64,000 nt of DNA from Rothia nasimurium (GCF_928381705.1 NZ_CAKMSR010000001.1:186001-250000), one strand, 5' to 3'; counted from the stretch's first letter, positions 29,445 to 39,209 are shown. Made by a program: numbers and translations. The notes: a model not told the origin generated them from the letters alone.

Positions 29445-30101
29445 TTATCGGCGCATGACCTTGCGGGCCAGCATGTTGCCCACCAGCTGGATGAGCTGCA
29501 CCAGAATAATAATGACGGCGACAACCGACCAGGTGATGACCTCGTTGAAGCGCTGGTAGCCGTCCACCAGGGCGACCTTACCCAGGCCGCCACCGCCGAT
29601 GTAGCCGGCCATAGCCGACATATCGACCACGCCGATGACCAGGAAGGTGTAGCCCAGGATTAGCGGGCCGAGGGCTTCGGGGATCATGACGGTGAAGAGA
29701 ATACGCATCTTGGAGGCGCCCATGGCGCGGGCGGCCTCAATAACACCGGGGTCAATCGATACCATGTTCTGCTCGACGATGCGGGCGATGGCGAAGGTTG
29801 CGCCAAAGACCATGGCGAAGATGGCGGCGTTGACGCCCAGGCGGGTTCCGACCACCATCTGGGTCAGGGGTCCTAGGGCTGCGAGGAGGATGATGAAGGG
29901 GATGGGGCGTACCACGTTAACCACGACGTTCAGCAGGATATTGACGAAGCGGTTAGCCAGAATGTTGCCCTGGCGGGTGGTGTAGAGCAGCAGGCCGAAG
30001 ATCATGCCCAGGGCACCGGCGACCAGCATGGTCAGTGAGACCATGTAGAGGGTGTCGCCGAGGGCGGGGATGAGTTTGTCGGTGACGAAGGTTGAGTCCA
30101 C
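29445..30101 (-). CDS. metI: Methionine ABC transporter permease
   Basis: A 218-residue inner-membrane permease of the MetNIQ importer, with five or six TM helices and the EAA loop EAARAMGASKMRILFTVMIPEALGPL. Start GTG has AGGAGG upstream and lies 2 nt after the metN stop. It partners MetN (ATPase) and MetQ (lipoprotein) encoded upstream. The D-/L-methionine substrate is inferred from the family. Confidence 0.92.
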   Translation of the reverse strand: MDSTFVTDKLIPALGDTLYMVSLTMLVAGALGMIFGLLLYTTRQGNILANRFVNILLNVVVNVVRPIPFIILLAALGPLTQMVVGTRLGVNAAIFAMVFGATFAIARIVEQNMVSIDPGVIEAARAMGASKMRILFTVMIPEALGPLILGYTFLVIGVVDMSAMAGYIGGGGLGKVALVDGYQRFNEVITWSVVAVIIILVQLIQLVGNMLARKVMRR

Positions 30102-30103
30102 GG

Positions 30104-31156
30104 TTAGCGTACCTCCTGCACGCGGGTGACGGTCTTGAGTTCAGCGACCACAGCGTCGAGGCTGGTGACGTCGCCCAGCAGTTCGAGGGTGAGGTTGCCG
30201 TAGCTCTTACCTTGCAGGGTTTCGAGGCCGCCCTGCACGATGTTGAAGGAGACGTTGCGGGAGCCCAGGTAAGAGAGGACCTTGCCGATGCCGTTGTTGC
30301 CTTCGGTGATTTCGATGTTGATGAGGTAGCCCTTGTGGCGGGCTTTGAGGTCGGCAGCTTCGTCGCCTACGGGCAGGGACTTGACGGTGGTGCCCACGAA
30401 GCGGCGGGCAACTTCGGTTTGCGGGTTGGAGAAGACGTCGTAGACGTTGCCTGTTTCGACTACACGGCCGTTTTCCATGACGGCGACGCGGTCGGCGATG
30501 GTGGAGACGACGTCCATTTCGTGGGTAATGACGATGACGGTGATGCCCAGCTCGGCGTTGACCTTTTTGAGCAGGTCGAGCACTTCAGCGGTGGTTTCGG
30601 GGTCCAGGGCGCTGGTGGATTCGTCGGCGAGCAGCAGGGAGGGTGAGGTGGCGAGGGCGCGGGCGATACCGACGCGCTGCTTCTGGCCGCCTGAGAGCTG
30701 GTCGGGGTAGTTTTTGGCCTTGTCGGCGAGCCCTACGAAGTCGAGCAGTTCGGCGACGCGTTCGGCGCGCTTGGCCTTGTCCCAGCCCGCGATGATGAGC
30801 GGGAATTCGACGTTACCGGCGACGGTGCGGGAGTTCATGAGGTTGAACTGCTGGAAGATCATGCCGATGTTGGTGCGTACCTGGCGCAGTTGCGATTCGC
30901 GCTTGCCGGCGATTTCAAAACCGTCGACGGTGAGTGAGCCGGAGGTGATGGCTTCTAGGCCGTTGATCAGGCGTACCAGGGTTGATTTACCGGCACCGGA
31001 GTAGCCGATGATGGCGAAGATTTCACCCTTGTTGATGGTGAGGTCTACGCCGTTGACGGCGGTGACGGTTTTTTTGCCGACCTTGAACTCTTTGGTCACG
31101 TTGTTCAGCACGACCATGGGCTGGGGCCCGGTTGGCTGTAGTCGCTGTTCGGTCAT
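30104..31156 (-). CDS. metN: Methionine ABC transporter ATPase
   Basis: A 350-residue ATPase. Walker A GYSGAGKSTLVRL, signature LSGGQKQRVGIARAL, Walker B LLLADESTSALD and the switch His in VIVITHEMDV are all present. The C-terminal NIL (ACT-like) domain (about 270-345) is the methionine-sensing domain that trans-inhibits the transporter. It is placed between metQ and metI, with a 192-nt gap to metQ. Confidence 0.93.
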   Translation of the reverse strand: MTEQRLQPTGPQPMVVLNNVTKEFKVGKKTVTAVNGVDLTINKGEIFAIIGYSGAGKSTLVRLINGLEAITSGSLTVDGFEIAGKRESQLRQVRTNIGMIFQQFNLMNSRTVAGNVEFPLIIAGWDKAKRAERVAELLDFVGLADKAKNYPDQLSGGQKQRVGIARALATSPSLLLADESTSALDPETTAEVLDLLKKVNAELGITVIVITHEMDVVSTIADRVAVMENGRVVETGNVYDVFSNPQTEVARRFVGTTVKSLPVGDEAADLKARHKGYLINIEITEGNNGIGKVLSYLGSRNVSFNIVQGGLETLQGKSYGNLTLELLGDVTSLDAVVAELKTVTRVQEVR

Positions 31157-31348
31157 GTCTTCTTCTTCGGTTGGGGGCTTGCTGTGGCTGCGGGCGGACG
31201 CACCTGCTGGGGTGGGTGCACAAAGCGGCAGCCGCTGCGGGGCTAGAGCTGGGCACCGGACGGGGCCGAAGTGTCTAGCCTACCGCAGGTTGGCTGCCGC
31301 TTATGGGGGTGCGTGAGCTAGCTCAAGGGTGAGCTTTCACCTAGTGTT

Positions 31349-32203
31349 TTAGCCGTTGCGCTTCTGCTCTTCGAGGGTTGCCAGGGTGGAGCGCAGTTCG
31401 GAGACGTCGGTGGTGACTTCAACTGCGGTGCCTTGGGTGTCTTCCTGTACCACTGCCTGGACTTCTTCGGTGTGGTAGAGCTCTACGATCTTCTTGTAGG
31501 TCTCGTTGTCGGCGTTATCGGCGGTGGAGACGAAGAGGTTGACGTAGGGGCGGGCTGACTCGTTAGCGGGGTCGTCCTGGGCCAGTGCGTCCTTGGGGTT
31601 CAGGCCGGCGTCCTTGAGGAAGTCGTTGTTGATGACGGAGCCGTCAACGGATTCGAGGGCGAGCACGGTCTGGGCTGCGTCGACGGGGGTGACGGTGACC
31701 TTGGAAGCAGCGGTGTCGACGTCGTCAACGGTGGGGCTGGTGGTTTCTGAGGTGAAGGAGACCAGGCCGTTAGCTTCGAGCAGCAGCAGGGCGCGTGCTT
31801 CGTTGACGGTGTCGTTGGGGATTGCGATTTCAGCGCCCTGGGGCAGCGCTGAGATGGAGTCGTGCTTGTTGGAGAACAGCGCCATGGGGTAGATAACGGT
31901 GGGGCCTACGATCTGCAGGTCGTCGTTAGCTTCTACGTTGTAGTTGGAGAGGTAGGCGATGTGCTGGAACCAGTTGAGGTCGATTTCGCCGGAGCTCAGG
32001 GCGGGGTTGGGCTGGGTGTAGTCGGAGAATTCAACGATTTCGATGTTGATTCCCTCTGCCTTTGCGACCTCGACGAGCTTGTCGTTGGAGGGGTCGGTGC
32101 CTACTACGCCGATTTTGACGACGTCGTCGCTGGAGGATGAGCCGCAAGCTGCAAGACCGAATGCGAGGGGTACGAGAGCCAGAGTGGCAACAAATTTCTT
32201 CAC
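31349..32203 (-). CDS. metQ: Methionine-binding lipoprotein
   Basis: A 284-residue NlpA/MetQ-family substrate-binding lipoprotein anchored to the outer face of the membrane. I place the start at GTG 32203, where a signal peptide begins (KKFVATLALVPLAFGLAAC) with lipobox LAAC; the open frame extends further upstream without signal-peptide features. Family motifs include DLNWFQHIAYL and IAIPNDTVNEARALLLL. First gene of the metQNI unit. Confidence 0.9.
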   Translation of the reverse strand: MKKFVATLALVPLAFGLAACGSSSSDDVVKIGVVGTDPSNDKLVEVAKAEGINIEIVEFSDYTQPNPALSSGEIDLNWFQHIAYLSNYNVEANDDLQIVGPTVIYPMALFSNKHDSISALPQGAEIAIPNDTVNEARALLLLEANGLVSFTSETTSPTVDDVDTAASKVTVTPVDAAQTVLALESVDGSVINNDFLKDAGLNPKDALAQDDPANESARPYVNLFVSTADNADNETYKKIVELYHTEEVQAVVQEDTQGTAVEVTTDVSELRSTLATLEEQKRNG

Positions 32204-32435
32204 GGCTATGAATCTTTCTGTTGAGAAATAGTGGTGTGTGCGGCCACGGTTCAGCGGCACCGTCTCTAGCGCTGTGTGCTGATGTGGTTTCGGGCGGCCA
32301 GGCTAGACGCCTCTTCTATTAGAACACTGTGGCGCGACCGCTCCCCACTGCGGCTTCATTTTGGGTCATATGTCACGTGTGTGACCGCAACAAAAAGTTA
32401 CGGCGTCATAAAACGTCATAAAAGGACGGCCGGGT
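32204..32435. other. metQ upstream region
   Basis: A 232-nt gap between the GntR-type regulator gene and metQ. It includes GTCAC-GTGT-GTGAC (32372-32385) and a run of less GC-rich DNA (32380-32425). A methionine or sulfur regulator site is possible; I see no recognisable SAM riboswitch. Confidence 0.3.
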
Positions 32436-33242
32436 TCAGCTTTCTTTTTCTGCAAGCCAGTTGGCCTGCCAGGAGGTGAGGCGGGCGCGAATACCCACAA
32501 AATGTTCGCTCATAAGCCGGGTGGCGGCGTCCGCGTCCTTATCTCGTATGGCCTCGTAGAGCTTGCGGTGGGCATCGAGCAGGGTGCAGGTTTGCCCCTC
32601 GTCGAGGGGGGCTACCGTATCGAGCACGCCAGAGATGTTGTTGTAGACCTGCCAGAAGACATCGAGCATGCGGGAGAGCAGCTCGTTGCCCAGAGGCTCG
32701 AAGATAGCGGCGTGGAAGCGCTGGTCGCATTCGGCCAGCCAGATGCCGTTGTGCACGCTGGCTTCCATATCGTCATAGGCGGCTTTGATTTTGGCCAGTT
32801 CGTCGGGGGTAATGACTGGGATGACCGCGCGTAATAAACCGACTTCGAGGGCTTCGCGCACTTCAACCAGCTCGAGGGCTTCTTGGCCGCCGTGGTAGAG
32901 GGCTAGTTGGCCCCGGAAACTCAGGGCTCGGGCCATGGATGTCAGGGCGTTGCCGCCCACGAAGGTGCCAAAGCCGTGGCGCACCTCGACAATACCAAGG
33001 GCCTCAAGCACTTTGAGGGCTTCCCGCACAGAATTTCGGCCCACCCCGAGCTCGTCAATGAGTTCTTGTTCGGTGGGCAAGGGGTCGCCCTGGCCCAGCT
33101 GGCGCCGGAAGATGAGGGCGATGATGTCGTTTTGCAGCTGCTGCTGGCGTTTTTGGGCCGCGCTCAGTGAGGACGCCGGGGGCGGGAAGGAGGGCAGGGC
33201 GGCTCCTGCCGGGGTGCTGGTGAATGAGTCGTGGTGGTTCAT
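32436..33242 (-). CDS. FadR-type GntR regulator of the sialic acid locus (NanR-like)
   Basis: A 268-residue transcription factor. GntR winged helix at about 33-100 (LGQGDPLPTEQELIDELGVGRNSVREALKVLEALGIVEVRHGFGTFV), then an all-helical FCD ligand domain (about 115-260) with the metal/ligand residues in VREALEVGLLRAVIP, CDQRFHAAIFEPLGN and LLDAHRKLYEAI. It is divergent from the transporter-nan operon, with an 18-bp palindrome in the shared gap. In Corynebacterium glutamicum a FadR-type NanR represses sialic acid genes; by analogy this one does. Assignment rests on context. Confidence 0.82.
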   Translation of the reverse strand: MNHHDSFTSTPAGAALPSFPPPASSLSAAQKRQQQLQNDIIALIFRRQLGQGDPLPTEQELIDELGVGRNSVREALKVLEALGIVEVRHGFGTFVGGNALTSMARALSFRGQLALYHGGQEALELVEVREALEVGLLRAVIPVITPDELAKIKAAYDDMEASVHNGIWLAECDQRFHAAIFEPLGNELLSRMLDVFWQVYNNISGVLDTVAPLDEGQTCTLLDAHRKLYEAIRDKDADAATRLMSEHFVGIRARLTSWQANWLAEKES

Positions 33243-33266
33243 ACTACTGATTCTTACATCTTCTGC

Positions 33267-33296
33267 TTGACCAAGTTAGACGTCCGTCACTACTAT
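33267..33296 (+). promoter_or_regulatory. Putative promoter of the sialic acid operon
   Basis: TTGACC (33267-33272), 18-nt spacer, TACTAT (33291-33296). The spacer contains a partial copy of the palindrome seen downstream (10 of 16 positions, 33274-33289). Position relative to the operon start gives a leader of about 85 nt. Confidence 0.45.
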
Positions 33297-33305
33297 ACAG
33301 GATAT

Positions 33306-33323
33306 AGGTAGGACGTCCTACCT
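33306..33323. promoter_or_regulatory. 18-bp palindromic operator of the nan locus
   Basis: AGGTAGGACGTCCTACCT is a perfect 18-bp palindrome located between the divergent GntR regulator and transporter genes, just downstream of the proposed promoter. This placement suits a repressor that blocks transcription. Binding by the adjacent regulator is inferred. Confidence 0.65.
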
Positions 33324-33387
33324 CCACTTTAGTTAGACAACCTCCCGCTCCTTCCCGGAGCGCAGCCCCTAAAGGAGTGAGACATCG

Positions 33388-34998
33388 ATGTCACAGCTCA
33401 CCCGAGTCAAGGAATTTGACACCTCACGTCGCGGCTTCTTCAAGATTGCCGGCGGTATCAGCGCAGCCACCGCCTTTGCCGCCTCCATCGCAGCCTGCGG
33501 TAACTCATCAACCACCACCGACTCGTCCGCTAGCGGCAACGCCGCAGGTGCCAACAACGACGGCACCATCACCGCCGCTATCGCCTACGACGTCTCCACC
33601 ACCTTCGACCCCTCGCAGGCATCAGGCGCAGCCCCCTTCGCCGCCAACATGCACATCTTCGAGGGCCTCTACGGCCTCGACCCCGCTACCCGCGCGCGCT
33701 ACAACGCCCTGGCAACCGGCGACCCCGAGGTCGTTGACGAGACCACCTACCGCGTCTCCCTGCGCGAAGGCGCTAAGTTCCACGACGGTGCAGCGGTCAC
33801 TGCCGCAGACGTTGTCTCCACCTTCGAGCTCTACACCTCAGAAGAATCCCTCTTCAGCCAGTTCCTCTACTTCATCGACACCGTCACCGCCGTAGACGAC
33901 GCCACCGTAGAGTTCAAGCTCAACCAGCCCTTCCCCCTCTTTGCCGACCGCATCGCCCTGGTCAACATCATGCCCGCTTCGGCAACTGACGACATCGAGG
34001 CCTTCGGCGCCCACCCCATCGGCTCCGGCCCCTACAAGTTCGTCTCTGCCACCAAGGGCGACCACATCGCCTTCGAGCGTTTCGATGACTACAACGGCCC
34101 CCGCCCCGCTCTCGCTAAGAACATGAAGTGGCTGATCCTGGTAGAGTCCTCAGCCCGTGTTACCGCTATGAGCTCCCAGCGCGTTCAGGCCATCGAGTCC
34201 GTGCCCTACGACAGCATCCCCGTACTGGAGAACACCAACGGCGTCACCGTTGAATCGGTGCAGTCTTTCGGCCTGCTCTTCATGATGTTCAACTGCGCCA
34301 AGGCCCCCTTCGACAAGAAGGAAGTACGTCAGGCCCTCTTCTACGCCATCGACATCGAGAAGGTCATCTCCACCGGTCTGCTGGGCAACGCCACCGCAGC
34401 CACCTCCTTCCTGCACAAGGAGCACCCCGACTACGCCGAGGCCTCCACCGTCTACACCTACGACAAGGCCAAGGCCCAGCAGCTGCTCAAGGACGCCGGG
34501 GTTGAGAACCTCTCCATCACCCTGCGCACCACCGACCACGACTGGGTCAAGCAGTGCTCCCAGCTGGTACAGGAATCCCTCAAGGACGCCGGCGTCGAGG
34601 TCAACCTGCAGGACTCCCAGAGCTCATCCCTCTACTCCGACTACGTTGACACCGGCGACTTCGACGTCGTCCTAGCTCCCGGCGACCCCTCCGTCTTCGG
34701 CAACGACCCCGACCTGCTGCTCTCCTGGTGGTACCGCGGTGCCACCTGGCCCGAGAAGCGTTTCCGCTGGTCAACCACCGAAGAATACGCCCAGCTGCAG
34801 GACGCCATGGCCAAGGCCGTCGCATCAGACAGCCCCGATTGGAAGGGCATCTTCGACATCGTGGCAGAGAACGTCCCCCTCTACCCCCTCTTCCACCGCA
34901 AGCTGCCCACCGCTTGGTCGGCTGATACCCTCACCGACTTCGCCCCCATTCCCACCACCGGCCTGTCCTTCCAGAACGTAGGCACCACTCAGGCCTAG
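33388..34998 (+). CDS. Substrate-binding lipoprotein, peptide/sialic-acid type (SBP_bac_5)
   Basis: A 536-residue extracellular binding protein of the family used for dipeptides and nickel, and for sialic acid in SatA/SiaE systems. Twin-arginine signal TSRRGFFKIAGG (R14, R15) with lipobox SIAAC (C37). Core motifs YRVSLREGAKFHDGAAVTAADVVSTFE and IGSGPYKFVSATKGDHIAFERFDDY. First gene of the import and catabolic operon; followed by a 220-nt gap with a stable hairpin that may set a higher dose of binding protein. Sialic acid as ligand is inferred from the downstream genes. Confidence 0.86.
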   Translation: MSQLTRVKEFDTSRRGFFKIAGGISAATAFAASIAACGNSSTTTDSSASGNAAGANNDGTITAAIAYDVSTTFDPSQASGAAPFAANMHIFEGLYGLDPATRARYNALATGDPEVVDETTYRVSLREGAKFHDGAAVTAADVVSTFELYTSEESLFSQFLYFIDTVTAVDDATVEFKLNQPFPLFADRIALVNIMPASATDDIEAFGAHPIGSGPYKFVSATKGDHIAFERFDDYNGPRPALAKNMKWLILVESSARVTAMSSQRVQAIESVPYDSIPVLENTNGVTVESVQSFGLLFMMFNCAKAPFDKKEVRQALFYAIDIEKVISTGLLGNATAATSFLHKEHPDYAEASTVYTYDKAKAQQLLKDAGVENLSITLRTTDHDWVKQCSQLVQESLKDAGVEVNLQDSQSSSLYSDYVDTGDFDVVLAPGDPSVFGNDPDLLLSWWYRGATWPEKRFRWSTTEEYAQLQDAMAKAVASDSPDWKGIFDIVAENVPLYPLFHRKLPTAWSADTLTDFAPIPTTGLSFQNVGTTQA

Positions 34999-35097
34999 GT
35001 GGTTCCACCGGCCCAGCCTCCCCCAGCTGGATCAGCCGGTAACCCGTGAAAAGGTAACCCCATTTCCACACATCACACCCCCTTTTCACACCCCGCT

Positions 35098-35131
35098 CGG
35101 CACCTGCCCGCCCTCTACTGGGCAGGTGCCG
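35098..35131 (+). terminator. Intercistronic hairpin after the binding-protein gene
   Basis: Perfect 12-bp stem CGGCACCTGCCC/GGGCAGGTGCCG with 10-nt loop, about 90 nt before the permease start and without a T tract. Likely an mRNA 3'-end protector or partial terminator. Confidence 0.6.
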
Positions 35132-35221
35132 GGCCCCACACAAGACCTCTAACCCCACCGGGGCGCCCATCCACCCCCAAGCTGCCCCGGCCCCGTCCTA
35201 AAACTTCAGGGAGCCAGACCC

Positions 35222-36175
35222 GTGTCAAACTTTCTCAGACTGCTCGGCAGGCGCCTTATCGCCCTGCCCATCATGATTCTGGGCGTCACCATCTTGGTCT
35301 TCGTCATCCTGCAATTCACCCCCGGCGACCCAGCAACCATCGCCCTGGGTGAAGGCGCCTCAGAAGAAGCCAAAGAAGCCTACCGAGAATCACGGGGCCT
35401 CAACGACCCACTCATCGTTCAGTACTTTGCCTTCCTCTCCCGGCTCATCCGCTTTGACCTGGGCATGACCACCCCTCCTGCCCAGCCCGTTATCGACCAA
35501 ATCAAGGTCGCCTTCCCCACCACCTTGCAGCTGACCTTCCTGGGCGTGCTGATTGCGGCGGTAGCCTCCCTGGTTCTGGGCGTCATTGCGGCCCTCTACC
35601 GTGACCGCTGGCCCGACCAGATTATCCGTGTGCTCTCCATGGCCTCCATCGCAACCCCCTCCTTCTGGCTGGGTATTCTGATGATTCAGTACTTCGCCCT
35701 GGGCCTGGGCTGGTTCCCCACCGGCGGCTCCGCCCCTCCCGGGAGCGGCTTTGGCACCTGGCTCTCCCACATGTTCCTGCCCGCGGTGGCCCTCGCTATC
35801 CCAGTTAGCGCATCACTGACCCGCACCGTCCGCACCTCCATGGTTGAAGAACTCGACAAGGACTACGTGCGCACCGCCATCGGCAACGGCGTTCCCCGCC
35901 GCGAGGTCATCACCAAGAACGTGCTGCGCAACGCCCTCATCACCCCGGTCACCGTGCTCGGCCTGCGCATCGGCTACCTACTCGGCGGCGCCGTGGTCAT
36001 CGAAATGATCTTCTCCCTCAACGGCATGGGCAACCTCATCTTCATCGGCATCACCGGCAACGACATCAACCTGGTTCAGGGCGTCGTGCTCACCATCGCC
36101 GTCACCTTCGTGCTCGTCAACATCATCGTTGACCTGCTCTACCTACTCATCAACCCCCGTATCAGGAGCGTCTAA
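35222..36175 (+). CDS. ABC permease, DppB type
   Basis: A 317-residue inner-membrane permease with six TM helices. N-terminal LLGRRLIALPIMILGVTILVFVILQFTPGDPA is typical of DppB/OppB proteins; the EAA loop region is RTAIGNGVPRREVITKNVLRNALITPV. It starts at GTG behind AGGGAG and ends 2 nt before the next gene. Works with the fused permease-ATPase and the second ATPase; the SiaF-like assignment is by context. Confidence 0.87.
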   Translation: MSNFLRLLGRRLIALPIMILGVTILVFVILQFTPGDPATIALGEGASEEAKEAYRESRGLNDPLIVQYFAFLSRLIRFDLGMTTPPAQPVIDQIKVAFPTTLQLTFLGVLIAAVASLVLGVIAALYRDRWPDQIIRVLSMASIATPSFWLGILMIQYFALGLGWFPTGGSAPPGSGFGTWLSHMFLPAVALAIPVSASLTRTVRTSMVEELDKDYVRTAIGNGVPRREVITKNVLRNALITPVTVLGLRIGYLLGGAVVIEMIFSLNGMGNLIFIGITGNDINLVQGVVLTIAVTFVLVNIIVDLLYLLINPRIRSV

Positions 36176-36177
36176 CC

Positions 36178-38271
36178 ATGCGTAGCGGACTAGCAGAACG
36201 CCTCTCAGCGCCAGGCATCCGATTCAGGGCGCTCCCCACAGGCTCCAAAATCGCCCTCAGCTTCCTCGCCATCATCGCCCTAATCGCGATTTTCGCCCCC
36301 TGGCTGGCCCCCCACGACCCGCTGGCCTCCACCGGTGCCCCCATCGGCGCACCCAACTCCGAGTACCTCTTCGGTACCGACCGCCAGGGCCGCGACATCC
36401 TCTCCCGTCTGATGTACGGTGCCCGTGCCTCCCTACAGGTCGGCCTGGGCGCTGTGGCCCTAGCTCTCATCATGGGCGGTATTCTTGGCGCCCTGGCAGC
36501 CACCAGCTCCAAGTTTGTCTCCGAACTGATTATGCGCGTCATGGACGTGCTCATGGCCTTCCCCGGTATCGCCCTGGCAGCCGTCCTGCTGGCTTCCCTG
36601 GGCAACTCGGTCGGCACCATCATCTTCACCATCGCCGTGGTCTACACCCCGCAGCTAGCCCGTGTGGTCCGTGCCCAGGTGCTAGCCGCCTGGGACGAGG
36701 ACTACGTCCGTGCTGAGCGCGTCATGGGAGCACCTCGCTTCTACATCCTGCTCAAGCACGTTGTCCGCAACACCATCGCCCCCGTGCTGGTCTTCGCCAC
36801 GGTCATGGTCGCCGACGCTATCATCCTCGAAGCCTCCCTCAGCTTCCTCTCCGCCGGTGTGCGCCCGCCTAACCCCTCCTGGGGTAACGTCATTGCCGAC
36901 GGCCGTGCCCTGGTACTGGCAGGCGGCTGGTGGGCTACCACCTTCGCAGGTGCCGTCATTCTGCTGACCGTGCTGGCCCTCAACGTGCTCTCTGAGGGCA
37001 TGACCGACGCCATGGTCAACCCCAAGCTGCGTCGCAAGGTCAAGATTGACGACTCCTCCGTTATTGCTGGCACCACCGCCGGTGCCCTGACCGCAGCGCC
37101 CTCCACCGCCGACGATAAGTCCATCGCAGCTGCCTCCCCCGAGGCCCAGGAGCAGGACGCAGCCCCCTGGGGCGAGCCCGTCAAGCACGCCGGCTCCCGC
37201 TCGGCAGCCGAAAGGGACGCCGTCGCCGCAGCCAACCTGGCAGGGGTGCTGGAGGAACTCAAGAGCGCAGAAACCCGCCGTACCGACCGCCTACAGGCGG
37301 ACGCGTCCGCCCGCGTCATTCTGGAAGTCAAAGACCTCTCCATCTACTTCCCCGAACGCTTCGGCGACACCCCCGTGGTCGACCGTGTCTCCTTCACCGT
37401 CACCGAGGGTCAGACTATGGGCCTGGTGGGTGAATCAGGTTCCGGTAAGTCCATTACCTCCCTGGCAATTATCGGCCTGCTCGATAAGAAGGCCAAGATT
37501 ACCGGCTCCGTGCTCTTTGAAGGCCAGGAACTGGTAGGGGCCTCAGAGGCCGAGTTCCAGAAGCTGCGCGGCTCGGTGATTTCCATGGTTTACCAGGACG
37601 CCCTGAGCTCACTGAACCCCTCCATGCTCATCAAGGATCAGATGAAGCAGCTCACCCGCCGCGGTGGCCGCAAGAGCCCCGAGGAGCTCCTGCGCCTGGT
37701 CAAGCTCGACCCCGAGCGCACCCTGGCCTCCTACCCCCACGAGCTCTCCGGCGGTCAGCGCCAGCGCGTCCTCATCGCTATGGCCCTCTCCCGCTCCCCC
37801 AAGCTGGTCATTGCCGACGAGCCCACCACGGCCCTCGACGTCACCGTCCAGGCCGAGGTCATTAAGCTCCTCAACGAGCTGCGGGAACAGCTGGGCTTCG
37901 CCATGATCTTCGTATCCCACGATCTAGCCCTGGTAGCCCAGGTCGCCCACCGCATCTCGGTCATGTACGCCGGCCAAATCGTAGAAGCAGGCGCTACCAG
38001 CCAGCTTCTGAGCAACCCCATGCACGAGTACACCCGGGGCCTGCTCGGCTCCGTGCTCTCCATCGAATCTGGCTCAGAGCGCCTCTACCAGATTCCCGGC
38101 ACTGTGCCTTCCCCCTCCGACTTCGCCACCGGCGACCGCTTCGCCCCCCGCTCCCAGCGCCCCGATGCTGACCCCGAGCAGAAGCTGGTCTTCACCCCCG
38201 TCACCGGCGATACCGACCACCACTGGGCCTCCCACCTGGCCCCCGCCCCTACCTCACAGGAGACAGCATGA
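36178..38271 (+). CDS. Fused ABC permease (DppC type) and ATPase (DppD type)
   Basis: A 697-residue fusion. Residues 1-285 are a DppC-type permease with the N-terminal DppC segment, six TM helices and the EAA loop YVRAERVMGAPRFYILLKHVV. A charged linker (about 290-378) leads to an ATPase (about 379-660) with [45 protein letters not shown] and VSHDLALVA, then an oligopeptide-type C-terminal extension (YTRGLLGSVL). In most peptide transporters these are separate genes; a similar fusion occurs in the corynebacterial sialic acid transporter. Its stop overlaps the next ATG. Confidence 0.88.
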   Translation: MRSGLAERLSAPGIRFRALPTGSKIALSFLAIIALIAIFAPWLAPHDPLASTGAPIGAPNSEYLFGTDRQGRDILSRLMYGARASLQVGLGAVALALIMGGILGALAATSSKFVSELIMRVMDVLMAFPGIALAAVLLASLGNSVGTIIFTIAVVYTPQLARVVRAQVLAAWDEDYVRAERVMGAPRFYILLKHVVRNTIAPVLVFATVMVADAIILEASLSFLSAGVRPPNPSWGNVIADGRALVLAGGWWATTFAGAVILLTVLALNVLSEGMTDAMVNPKLRRKVKIDDSSVIAGTTAGALTAAPSTADDKSIAAASPEAQEQDAAPWGEPVKHAGSRSAAERDAVAAANLAGVLEELKSAETRRTDRLQADASARVILEVKDLSIYFPERFGDTPVVDRVSFTVTEGQTMGLVGESGSGKSITSLAIIGLLDKKAKITGSVLFEGQELVGASEAEFQKLRGSVISMVYQDALSSLNPSMLIKDQMKQLTRRGGRKSPEELLRLVKLDPERTLASYPHELSGGQRQRVLIAMALSRSPKLVIADEPTTALDVTVQAEVIKLLNELREQLGFAMIFVSHDLALVAQVAHRISVMYAGQIVEAGATSQLLSNPMHEYTRGLLGSVLSIESGSERLYQIPGTVPSPSDFATGDRFAPRSQRPDADPEQKLVFTPVTGDTDHHWASHLAPAPTSQETA

Positions 38272-39134
38272 ACACCCAACCTGTGACCCCCGCAGCAGAA
38301 AACCTGCTCAACACCACCGGCCGGGCCGCCGTCCGCCGCGTCAGCGAGCCCATCATCGAGCTCAAAGACGTGCAGGTCTACCACCGGGCCCGTACCGGCG
38401 GCATCTTCAAGCCCAATATCGTCAAGGCTGTAGACGGGGTGAACCTGGCCATCCGCCGCGGCGAAACCATCGGCCTGGTCGGCGAATCGGGCTGCGGCAA
38501 GTCCACCCTGGCCTCGGTTATCGTGGGCCTGCAAAAGCCCACCGGGGGCGACGTGCTCTTCAAGGGCAAGAGCGCTCTCAAGCGCAATGCGGCCCTGCGT
38601 AAGGAGTTCGGTTCGGACGTCTCCATCGTCTTCCAGGACCCCTCCACCGCCCTCAATCCCCGCATGACCGTGCAAGACATCCTCAAGGACCCCCTGGACG
38701 TCCACGGCATCGGTGATAAGGCCGGGCGCGACCGCCGCGTCCGTGAGCTCCTACACCTGGTGGGCCTGCCCGCCTCAGCAGCGGACGCCCTACCCTCCCA
38801 GATCTCTGGCGGCCAGCGCCAGCGCGTCGCCATCGCCCGCGCCCTGGCCCTGGAACCCAAGGTGATTGTGGCCGACGAACCCACCAGCGCCCTCGACGTC
38901 TCGGTGCGCGCCCAGGTGCTCAACCTGCTCTCAGACCTCAAGGAAGAGCTCTTCCTCGGCATGGTCTTCATTTCCCACGACATTCAGACCGTCCGCTACG
39001 TCTCTGACCGTATCTGCGTGATGAATAAGGGAAAGATCGTCGAAGAAGGCAGCGCCGAACAGGTCTTCGATACCCCCAGCCAGGACTACACCCGCACCCT
39101 GCTCGGGGCGGCCCCCACCCTGCTTCACGTCTAA
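38268..39134 (+). CDS. ABC ATPase, DppF type
   Basis: A 288-residue second ATPase of the heterodimeric motor. Walker [19 protein letters not shown]-loop [44 protein letters not shown] and [14 protein letters not shown]-terminal oligopeptide-type tail [10 protein letters not shown] is present. It starts inside the stop of the fused gene (ATGA). Completes a four-component importer. Confidence 0.9.
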   Translation: MNTQPVTPAAENLLNTTGRAAVRRVSEPIIELKDVQVYHRARTGGIFKPNIVKAVDGVNLAIRRGETIGLVGESGCGKSTLASVIVGLQKPTGGDVLFKGKSALKRNAALRKEFGSDVSIVFQDPSTALNPRMTVQDILKDPLDVHGIGDKAGRDRRVRELLHLVGLPASAADALPSQISGGQRQRVAIARALALEPKVIVADEPTSALDVSVRAQVLNLLSDLKEELFLGMVFISHDIQTVRYVSDRICVMNKGKIVEEGSAEQVFDTPSQDYTRTLLGAAPTLLHV

Positions 39135-39209
39135 ACCACCCACCCGGGCGGCGCGGCCCCTCACAGTCGAGCCACCGCGCCGCCCCTACCCCACCAAGGA
39201 GAACACCCC

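Noticed and set aside
32290..32320. Possible TAGAC-type sulfur-regulator (McbR-like) site upstream of metQ
   Set aside because: Only one good half-site; the other half mismatches and spacing is off. Not listed as a site.
32204..32435. SAM riboswitch upstream of metQ
   Set aside because: I could not find the conserved core or paired regions of any SAM riboswitch class.
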